5,539 nucleotides of DNA from Planctomycetaceae bacterium (GTDB taxonomy: Bacteria; Planctomycetota; Planctomycetia; Planctomycetales; Planctomycetaceae): contig DLVV01000022.1 in the NCBI GenBank assembly GCA_003445035.1, positions 3,020-8,558 of the forward strand, given 5' to 3'. The notes beneath the pieces were generated by a model. That model was not told where the DNA came from. It saw only the letters and a list, made by a program, of their open reading frames with translations, and made no database searches. This document shows positions 1 through 5,539 of this stretch, piece by piece (positions within the stretch are counted from its first letter, which is position 1; each line of letters starts with the position of its first letter). Position numbers and translations under genes: made by a program.

Positions 1-183
1 GGGCAGGCCTATGGCACCTCGGACAAGGTCGGGGCTTACCCCGCCGACAAGCCGGTGGCCCCCGAGGACGTCGCCAAGACGATCTACCACGCGATGGGGC
101 TGGGCAACCCCGAGGCGATTGACAGCCAGGGTCGGCCTTACCGGATCCTGGAAGAGGGCGAGCCGCTGACAGAGCTGTTCTAG
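1..183 (+). CDS. DUF1501 family protein, C-terminal fragment (gene begins before window)
   Basis: The frame is open from the first base and ends at TAG 181-183, giving 60 residues. The tail starts GQAYGTSDKVGAYPADKPV and ends with the segment GRPYRILEEGEPLTELF. This matches the typical C-terminus of one DUF1501 subtype: a G-x-S/T-D-x-x-G block, a V-x-P-x-D-V-A-x-T-I-Y-H-A-x-G helix, then GRP...G.P..ELF. DUF1501 proteins belong to the alkaline phosphatase/sulfatase-like superfamily, are common in Planctomycetes, and are usually exported; their substrate is unknown. Almost all catalytic residues lie upstream of the window, so nothing can be said about activity. The gene converges on the cytochrome gene, with only 9 bp between the two stop codons. 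It is a distant paralogue of the complete DUF1501 protein at 2099-3529, aligning over the ASDEVGYAAAVDKVSVADFHATVL region of that protein (in short: ASDEVGY against TSDKVGAY), but it ends in a different subtype-specific tail. Confidence 0.85.
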   Translation, partial: GQAYGTSDKVGAYPADKPVAPEDVAKTIYHAMGLGNPEAIDSQGRPYRILEEGEPLTELF

Positions 184-185
184 TC

Positions 186-201
186 CGGCGGGCTACCGCC
201 G
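186..201. terminator. GC-only hairpin between convergent stop codons, possible bidirectional terminator
   Basis: CGGCGG (186-191) and CCGCCG (196-201) form a perfect 6-bp all-G/C stem around a GCTA loop (192-195). It sits 3 bases after the TAG of the plus-strand DUF1501 gene. It also contains the TAG stop of the minus-strand cytochrome gene (193-195) in its loop. The palindrome reads the same way on both strands, so it could act for both converging transcripts. No T-run follows on either strand, so it is not a classical intrinsic terminator. Position supports the call; the missing U-tract and short stem weaken it. A chance palindrome in GC-rich DNA is the main alternative. Confidence 0.35.
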
Positions 202-2070
202 CCTGAGCCGCCTGCCGATCTGTTCGACCTTCCGCTCCTGCTCCCGGGCGTCCGCGGCCCGGCCCGCCTTGTGAAGGAACCGGGCCAGCGACCTCCTGAG
301 ATCCAACACCGTGGGATCCCGCGCCAGGCCCCGTTCGGCCATGCGGATCGCCTCGTCCAGCTTCCCCGCCGACTCGAGCATGTCGGCATACGGACCGTGG
401 GCCTCCCCGTCGTTGGGGTTCAGTTCCAGCAGCCGACGGAAGTGCCTGGCCGCCGAAGCGTCGTCTGTCGCGTAGCCGATCAGGCCCAGGTAAGTGAGGT
501 AGGGCTCGGAATCGGGCCGGCTCCGCAGTGCCCGTTCGAGTTCCTTTTTCGCAGCGGCCAGATTGCGGGCCCGAAACCAGGCGAAACCGAGCCGACCCCG
601 AATCTCGGTGTCGTCCGGATCGTCGGCAAGGATCTGTTCGAACCGCTTCCTCGCCCGTGTCGCCAGTTCCCGATCACCGGCATCGGCGGCCTGCCGGAAC
701 CACGCCAGGGCGTCGGCCCGGCGTCGCTCACCATCGGAGAGGTGCTGGTCCATGGTGCCAAACGGCTGCCAGTCACCGCCGACAGACTCGCGTTCGACAT
801 CGCGGACCGCCCGGGTTTGCGACATCCGCCGTACCACCCGGTGATCCGCCTGCGTGGTGTGTGCCACGTCCCGGGAGTGAAGCTTCGGCATGTGGCAGGC
901 GATGCACGAACCGGCGGCCGGAGCCTTCTGCTGCTCGGCGGTCGGCAGAGAACAACCGCGTTTGTCGTGACAACTGTTGCAGCGGGACTTGTAGAACGAT
1001 GCCCGCTCATCAACCGTCGGTGCCCGGTGCGGATCGTGACACGTCGTGCATCGCATCCCTCCTTCGGATCCCTGGAAACACCGGCTGGCGTGCATCTGTT
1101 CGACGTGGCTGGTGAACAACGGACGGCCTTCTCCGTCAAACGGCGATTCGGCCACGTAGACCGTCCAGGTCTTTCCCAGCGGCTCACCGGGCCGGAAATC
1201 GTCAAACCGCTTGCCGGGACGCAGAACGCGGATTTTCCCTTCCAGGTGGCACTGGTTGCAGATGTCATCCTGCAGGTGACCGGCCAGCTTGCCGGAACTC
1301 ACAATCAGCGGGTCAACGGCGTTCACAGAAGACGACGAACTGTACAGATCGACGTGTTGTCCACCCGGGCCGTGACATCGTTCGCAACCGATCGAGATTT
1401 CGTGGAAGGGATTCTCGGCCACGTAACGATCGACGGAACCGGCGGAGGCCACGGCAGGTCGCCCCGAATGACACGCGAGGCAGTCTCCACCCACGCGGCG
1501 ACCAAACCGGTAATGCAAATCCGGGGGGTAGCCGGGCGAGAGTCCCCACGAGGAGGTCTGGCTGTACCAGGTGATCGGAGATTCGAACAGCAGTTCCTTT
1601 CGCTGCAACAGGTAGCTGCGGCCTTTGACACCCGCACCGATCGCAAACTGCACCGTCTCCGCCTGGTCGTACAGCACACCACCGTCGTCGTCGAACATCA
1701 CCTCGTGGTGGAACACTTCACCGTCACGTCGCTCGATTTGATAGGTCCGCTGTCCACCAACGAATCGTTGTCGATCGGCATCGAAGTCCTCGATCAATTC
1801 GGCCGTGCCAACCGGTTGCAGCGTGCGAGCCATCGGGTGCCGCGAGTAGTCGGCTGCGATTTGTTGATGGCATTCGGCACAGGCCCGGCTGCCGACGTAG
1901 TTGTTCTCCGACGGATCCTCGCCGGTGCCGCCAGCTCCGGGCTTTCCGGCCAGCTCCTCATCACGTTCCCAGCCAAACCAGGCCACGAACCCGATGACCG
2001 CCACCAGGGCAATCAGCAGTCCGGCGCGAGGCATTTTCTCGACGCCACGATCTTCCGACGGTGTATCCAT
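193..2070 (-). CDS. Membrane-anchored seven-heme cytochrome c with C-terminal TPR domain
   Basis: Product is a c-type cytochrome of about 625 residues, probably periplasmic and tethered to the inner membrane. Numbering from ATG 2070, residues 14-34 are a hydrophobic signal/anchor segment. Seven CxxCH heme sites follow: CAECH 64-68, CLACH 197-201, CERCH 229-233, CNQCH 271-275, CTTCH 341-345, CNSCH 364-368 and CIACH 389-393. Blocks such as GRSYLLQRKELLFESPITW, LSPGY, GCERCHGPGGQH, SRCF...CTTCHDPH and ADHRVVRR resemble a multiheme-cytochrome/TPR family I know from Planctomycetes, Acidobacteria and Verrucomicrobia, whose partners are undefined. Residues 454-623 form five TPR-like units spaced exactly 34 residues (454, 488, 522, 556, 590), suggesting a protein-docking surface. 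The C-terminus is very basic (RRLRRR). Start is uncertain: GTG 2094 lies 4 bp from the upstream stop, ATG 2070 lies 28 bp away, and ATG 2034 gives a minimal signal anchor; none has a good ribosome binding site. I prefer ATG 2070. It is the last gene of the minus-strand cluster. Electron-transfer role is well supported; redox partner and substrate are unknown. Confidence 0.9.
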   Translation of the reverse strand: MDTPSEDRGVEKMPRAGLLIALVAVIGFVAWFGWERDEELAGKPGAGGTGEDPSENNYVGSRACAECHQQIAADYSRHPMARTLQPVGTAELIEDFDADRQRFVGGQRTYQIERRDGEVFHHEVMFDDDGGVLYDQAETVQFAIGAGVKGRSYLLQRKELLFESPITWYSQTSSWGLSPGYPPDLHYRFGRRVGGDCLACHSGRPAVASAGSVDRYVAENPFHEISIGCERCHGPGGQHVDLYSSSSSVNAVDPLIVSSGKLAGHLQDDICNQCHLEGKIRVLRPGKRFDDFRPGEPLGKTWTVYVAESPFDGEGRPLFTSHVEQMHASRCFQGSEGGMRCTTCHDPHRAPTVDERASFYKSRCNSCHDKRGCSLPTAEQQKAPAAGSCIACHMPKLHSRDVAHTTQADHRVVRRMSQTRAVRDVERESVGGDWQPFGTMDQHLSDGERRRADALAWFRQAADAGDRELATRARKRFEQILADDPDDTEIRGRLGFAWFRARNLAAAKKELERALRSRPDSEPYLTYLGLIGYATDDASAARHFRRLLELNPNDGEAHGPYADMLESAGKLDEAIRMAERGLARDPTVLDLRRSLARFLHKAGRAADAREQERKVEQIGRRLRRR

Positions 2071-2098
2071 CACATCCGAACCCGCTCGGTCCACCGGT

Positions 2099-3529
2099 TC
2101 ACGCCAGTAACCCGGAGATCACACGTGCCCCGGTCAGCGACGGATCGGTCAGTGTCTCCTCACGGCCGGCGTGCTCGTAAACCAGGGATTCGTGGTCCAT
2201 CCCCAGCTGCTGCAGGACGGTGGCATGGAAATCGGCCACGCTGACCTTGTCGACGGCCGCCGCGTAACCCACCTCGTCGCTGGCTCCGTGAGCATACCCC
2301 GCTTTGAAACCCCCACCGGCCACCAACAGACTGAAAGCGTTGCGGTTGTGGTCGCGTCCCGTGCCGTTCTGGGAAACCGGGAGCCGCCCGAACTCCCCCG
2401 ACCAGATGACGATCGTCTCGTCGAGCAGACCCCGCTGCTTGAGGTCGGTGATCAAGCCGGCCGTCGGCAGGTCGCAGTTGGCGCAGATACTGCCCAGGTT
2501 CTGGCGGGTTCCGCTGTGGGAATCCCAGGGCTGGAACGGCTTTGGGTGAATCTGGACGAACCGCACGCCCGCTTCAACCAGCTTGCGGGCCATCAGGCAC
2601 CGTCGCCCGTACGGCTCGGTCGTCTTGTTGTCGAGCCCGTAGAGTTTGCCGGTGGCGGCGGTTTCCTTCGAGATATCCAGCACGTCAGCAGCGGCCAGTT
2701 GCATCCGCGCCGCCAGCTCGTAGTTCTGGATCCGCGCCTCCAGTTCGCTCTCGCCCGGCAATCGTCTCTGGTGGATCCGGTTGAGCTTGCTGAGGAAATC
2801 GAGGTTGTTCCGCTGCTCGGTGGCCGACACTGGAATCGACGATTTGAGGTTCAGCACCGGCGTGCCACTGCTGGAAAACTCGGTTCCGCGATGCTGCGCC
2901 GGCAGCCAGCCGTTGGTCCACGTCAGCGTGCCACTGGTGTTGTAGCCCGAGGGGTCCCGCAACACGACGTAACCGGGCAGACTGTTGTTCTCGGTTCCCA
3001 GCCCATAACTGATCCAGGCTCCCAGTGCCGGGCGATCCTGGAAGATCTTCCCGGTCATGAACATCACCAGCGCTTCGGTGTGGTTGTTGTGGCCGGTGTG
3101 CATCGAGCGGACCACGGTCATATCATCGATCACGCTGCCGATGCCGGGGATGACCTCGGAAAGCTCGATGCCGGAGGCACCGTAGTGACGGAACCGGAAC
3201 GGCGTGTTCATCAACTTGTTCTGCTCGCTCCCGGGCTGGAACATCTCGACCTTGATCGAGTGCTGCTTGCCGTCGAACTTCTCCAGCGCGGGTTTTCGCT
3301 CGAAGAGGTCCATCTGGCTAGGACCGCCGTTCTGCATCATCAGGATGACCGACTTGGCACGTGGCCGAGCGTGAGGTGTCTGCGCCGCAGTGGCACGGGC
3401 CGTCGACCCGGCCAGCAGGCTCTTCAGTGCCAGGCTGCCAAAGCCCAGGCTGCCCAGCTGAAGCATCCGCCGCCGCGACATCGGCAACACCGGAGACATG
3501 CCGGTCGCAGGAATGGTATGGAGTGACAT
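2099..3529 (-). CDS. DUF1501 family protein with Tat signal (alkaline phosphatase/sulfatase-like superfamily)
   Basis: Complete 476-residue protein, normal length for DUF1501, starting at ATG 3527-3529 and ending TGA 2099-2101. Residues 18-23 (SRRRML) followed by a hydrophobic, glycine-rich stretch to about residue 40 and an Ala-rich region at 44-49 form a typical twin-arginine leader, so it is probably exported folded, perhaps metal-loaded. Family landmarks in order: MMQNGGPSQMDLFERKP (64-80), HTGHNNHTEA (144-153), GAWISYGLGTENNSLPGYVV (170-189), YGRRCLMARKLVEAGVRFVQ (307-326), PWDSHSG (334-340), IWSGEFGRLPVSQNGTGRDH (375-394), VADFHAT (431-437) and GREETLTD (455-462). D74, D336, H338, E379, D393, H394 and H435 are candidate metal or catalytic residues by position; this is inference, not a proven active site. 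The substrate of DUF1501 proteins is not established. It follows the DUF1549/DUF1553 gene by 15 bp, the usual pairing, and is followed closely by the cytochrome gene. Internal ATGs at residues 11 and 17 are alternatives; M17 would keep the RR motif. No clear Shine-Dalgarno is present before any of them. Confidence 0.93.
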   Translation of the reverse strand: MSLHTIPATGMSPVLPMSRRRMLQLGSLGFGSLALKSLLAGSTARATAAQTPHARPRAKSVILMMQNGGPSQMDLFERKPALEKFDGKQHSIKVEMFQPGSEQNKLMNTPFRFRHYGASGIELSEVIPGIGSVIDDMTVVRSMHTGHNNHTEALVMFMTGKIFQDRPALGAWISYGLGTENNSLPGYVVLRDPSGYNTSGTLTWTNGWLPAQHRGTEFSSSGTPVLNLKSSIPVSATEQRNNLDFLSKLNRIHQRRLPGESELEARIQNYELAARMQLAAADVLDISKETAATGKLYGLDNKTTEPYGRRCLMARKLVEAGVRFVQIHPKPFQPWDSHSGTRQNLGSICANCDLPTAGLITDLKQRGLLDETIVIWSGEFGRLPVSQNGTGRDHNRNAFSLLVAGGGFKAGYAHGASDEVGYAAAVDKVSVADFHATVLQQLGMDHESLVYEHAGREETLTDPSLTGARVISGLLA

Positions 3530-3544
3530 GGAACAAGGTCCGAC

Positions 3545-5539
3545 TCAGGGGACGTAAAGGAACTCGCTGGTGTTCAGCAGCATGTGGCAGAGGTGCTCGA
3601 GCGGCCGGTCGGTCGACCCATTCGTGTTCTTCGCCCCGGACAGTTCGACCGCCTGGCGTCTCAACAGTTCGATGGCCAGCCCCTGTTCCTCTTCGGACGG
3701 AGGCCGACTCAGCGACAGTCGAAACGCCCGGTCGATCCGGGCCGCCTGGTCGCCGCCGGGCGTTTCGGACCGCACCCGTGCGGCAAACAGCCGCGCCCGA
3801 TTCATGGCGAACGAGCCATTGAGCATCACCAGCGACTGAAGCACCACGGCCGACGAGTCGCGGCGGGTGCAGTTGTTGGCCACCGTCGGCTGGTCGAAAA
3901 CACTCAACTCCGTCGGGTGATAGTTGCGGCGGCAGGTCAGGTACAGGCTGCGGCGATTGACGTCACCGGGCCGAACCAGCTTGCTGGAATCGATCACCAC
4001 GCTGCTGTCACTGTTGGCCTTGATCGGAACAGCCGGTCCCCCCTGGAGGAGATCGACCTGGCCACTGACGGCCAGCACACTGTCGCGAACCGCTTCGGAT
4101 TCCAGCCGCTTCAGGGGCCGATGCCACAACAGATGATTGGCCGGATCAATCGTCTTGGCCCGATTCCATTCGGCCGCCGACCGCGATGTGGACTGGCGAT
4201 AGGTCGATGACAACAGCACCTGGCGATGCACCCGCTTGAGGCTCCAGCCGTTGTCGACCAGTTCACGAGCCAGCCAGTCGAGAAGTTTAGGATGAGTGGG
4301 CTCGGTACCCGAGAGTCCGAAGTTGGCCGGAGTCGAGACCAGGCCGGTGCCGAAATACCGCATCCACATCCGGTTGACGATCACCCGGGCGGTGACGGGG
4401 TGATCCGCGCGGGTCAGCCAGCGGGCAAAGGCCAGCCGTCGCCCGCTGCTGGCGGGTTTCTGACCGGGACCCGATGAAGGGATCACGGTCGGTCGGCCGG
4501 GCGGGTCCAAAATCAACGGCACGCCGGGTTTCACCTCCGGCCCCGGCGTCGTGTAATCGCCCCGGCGGTAAAGATAGGTCGGGGCAGGCGGGCCGGTTTC
4601 CCAGGCCACCCGGATCGTCTCGTACGACTGCCGTGTGGAATTCAGCCGAGCGATCTCGGACTCGGCCGTGGTCACTGTCATCCGTTCGGCCGCGGCCAGA
4701 TTCCGGTTCACCTCGTCCGGCGAAACCACCAGCAGGGGTCCAAGCTTCAGGGCGAGATACGCCTGTACGGGATTCCGTTTGTCCTTGGCAACCCCGACGG
4801 CCGCATCGGTATCGGCCCGGACCGGTTCCGGCAGTGCGGCCAGCTTCACCGCTTTCAGCCGCTTCGAGACGTTGGCCCGCACCGCAGCAGCCCGCTTCTT
4901 CAATTCGCCAACGCGGGCATCAATCCGACCGTTGTGCTTGTCGATCCGAATCTTGTGACTGGGCGAGACGGTGTGCAGATGCCGCTGGTCGGCCTGGATC
5001 CAGTTCTGCACGTCCAGCGACGGGGTGAAGATCGCAGCCAGGCGGTAGTAGTCGGCCTGGCTGATCGGGTCGAATTTGTGCGAGTGACACTGGGCACAAT
5101 GGACCGTCAGTCCCAGCAGTGAGGTCGAGACCGTCTGGAGCGTCTCGTAGAGCACCTGGTGACGGATGTCGGCGGTGTTGAGTTCCGGCGAGGAGGTCGA
5201 ATCGCGGGCGTGCCGCAGGAACCCGGTGGCAACCAGCTGCTCGAGCTGTTCAGGGGCAAGACGGTCGGCGTCGCGCCATTCGGCCAATTCGTCACCGGCC
5301 ACCTGCTCGACCAGGAACTCGTCGAACGGCTTGTCAGCGTTGTAGGACCGGACCACGTAGTCACGGTAGCGCCAGACACCGGGAGCCAGCTTGATTCCCC
5401 CGGCGTCGTTGTCGGCCCCGATGATGTCGACGTAGCCTGCGACATCCAGCCAGTAACGTCCCCAGCGTTCCCCGTACCTCGGGTCGGCCAGCACACGATC
5501 GACGAGCCGGGTCCATGCTCCCGGTCGCCGGTCGGCGAG
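3545..5539 (-). CDS. DUF1549/DUF1553 'planctomycete cytochrome C' protein, N-terminus beyond window
   Basis: The frame stays open to the window edge: 664 codons plus TGA at 3545-3547. A GTG at 5494 is not the true start, because the residues before it (RPGAWTRLVDRV, then LADPRYGERW) continue the conserved DUF1549 sequence. Numbering from that GTG, DUF1549 (PSCyt2) covers about residues 1-160, with RYGERWGRYWLDVAGY near 6-21 and one heme-binding CAQCH at 133-137 (bases 5084-5098) followed by SHKFDPISQADYY. Residues about 185-300 are a charged, lysine/arginine- and alanine-rich linker, probably partly helical. RGDYTTPGPEVKPGVP (311-326) and DUF1553 (PSD1, about 352-649) follow, with NRMWMRYFGTGLV (374-386), THPKLLDWLARELVDNGWSLK (from 400), STYRQS (430-435) and the typical ending LCHMLLNTSEFLYVP. 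Family members normally run 700-1100 residues and often carry a further N-terminal cytochrome domain (PSCyt1) and export signal; whether this one does cannot be seen. Function is unknown; the heme site implies redox activity outside the cytoplasm. It is the first visible gene of the minus-strand cluster. Confidence 0.93.
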   Translation of the reverse strand, partial: LADRRPGAWTRLVDRVLADPRYGERWGRYWLDVAGYVDIIGADNDAGGIKLAPGVWRYRDYVVRSYNADKPFDEFLVEQVAGDELAEWRDADRLAPEQLEQLVATGFLRHARDSTSSPELNTADIRHQVLYETLQTVSTSLLGLTVHCAQCHSHKFDPISQADYYRLAAIFTPSLDVQNWIQADQRHLHTVSPSHKIRIDKHNGRIDARVGELKKRAAAVRANVSKRLKAVKLAALPEPVRADTDAAVGVAKDKRNPVQAYLALKLGPLLVVSPDEVNRNLAAAERMTVTTAESEIARLNSTRQSYETIRVAWETGPPAPTYLYRRGDYTTPGPEVKPGVPLILDPPGRPTVIPSSGPGQKPASSGRRLAFARWLTRADHPVTARVIVNRMWMRYFGTGLVSTPANFGLSGTEPTHPKLLDWLARELVDNGWSLKRVHRQVLLSSTYRQSTSRSAAEWNRAKTIDPANHLLWHRPLKRLESEAVRDSVLAVSGQVDLLQGGPAVPIKANSDSSVVIDSSKLVRPGDVNRRSLYLTCRRNYHPTELSVFDQPTVANNCTRRDSSAVVLQSLVMLNGSFAMNRARLFAARVRSETPGGDQAARIDRAFRLSLSRPPSEEEQGLAIELLRRQAVELSGAKNTNGSTDRPLEHLCHMLLNTSEFLYVP

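Noticed and set aside
480..1268. Second minus-strand frame of 262 codons inside the cytochrome gene
   Set aside because: It is an out-of-frame shadow of the heme/TPR coding region. Its translation has no CxxCH spacing or repeat structure, while the main frame has both.
271..2244. Long plus-strand open frame of 657 codons antisense to the cytochrome gene
   Set aside because: It lies almost wholly over a confidently identified gene. It contains no recognisable domain, its translation is low-complexity in Arg/Pro/Val, and it runs past the junction into the next gene. Long antisense frames are expected in GC-rich DNA with strong third-position G/C bias.
2171..3526. Plus-strand open frame of 451 codons antisense to the DUF1501 gene
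   Set aside because: It mirrors the DUF1501 gene almost end to end, has no recognisable motif, and is explained by codon bias of the real gene.
3530..3544. 15-bp gap between the DUF1553 and DUF1501 genes as a possible promoter or ribosome binding site
   Set aside because: The gap is too short for a promoter, and on the minus strand it contains no purine-rich Shine-Dalgarno sequence, only a weak CGGA.
3584..4210. Plus-strand open frame of 208 codons, and others at 4474-5028, antisense to the DUF1549/DUF1553 gene
   Set aside because: They fall within the conserved DUF1553 and linker coding region and have no motif or plausible start signal of their own.
5520..5537. Short tandem-like CCGGTCG CCGGTCG pattern at the window edge
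   Set aside because: Only two imperfect copies are present. They fall inside the DUF1549 reading frame as ordinary Asp/Arg/Pro codons and show no further extension.

Overview
The window looks like a Planctomycetes chromosome. Every protein-coding region belongs to a family strongly associated with that phylum (and with some Verrucomicrobia and related bacteria): DUF1501, DUF1549/DUF1553 ('planctomycete cytochrome C' proteins), and a large multiheme cytochrome c with tetratricopeptide repeats. The DNA is visibly GC-rich, with strong G/C preference at third codon positions. None of the visible start codons has a clear Shine-Dalgarno sequence, which fits the phylum. Genus cannot be told from the sequence alone.

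Layout. Positions 1-183 (+) hold the last 60 codons of a DUF1501 gene that begins before the window. It converges on a three-gene cluster that reads entirely on the minus strand. In transcription order this cluster is: a DUF1549/DUF1553 protein (from beyond position 5539 to 3545, N-terminus missing), a complete Tat-exported DUF1501 protein (3529-2099), and a seven-heme cytochrome c with a C-terminal TPR domain (2070 or 2094 to 193). Gaps are 15 bp between the first two genes and 4 to 28 bp between the last two, depending on which cytochrome start is used, so this is very probably one operon. A GC-only hairpin at 186-201 lies between the convergent stop codons and could end transcription in both directions. 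Coding density is essentially complete: no gene-free stretch longer than 28 bp is present, and no tRNA, rRNA, mobile element, CRISPR array or promoter was recognised.

How the genes may work together. All three products carry export signals or heme-binding motifs that place them outside the cytoplasm. The DUF1549/DUF1553 protein has one CxxCH heme site in the visible part. The DUF1501 protein belongs to the alkaline phosphatase/sulfatase-like superfamily and has a twin-arginine leader. The cytochrome has a membrane anchor, seven CxxCH sites and five TPR-like units. DUF1501 and DUF1549/DUF1553 genes are very often paired in Planctomycetes, and their substrate is not established. Here a multiheme cytochrome is tightly appended to the pair. 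The natural inference is an envelope-located module combining a hydrolase-like protein with electron transfer, but substrate and reaction cannot be read from the sequence. I did not find clear evidence of an entirely new kind of system; the cytochrome-containing operon is the most noteworthy element.
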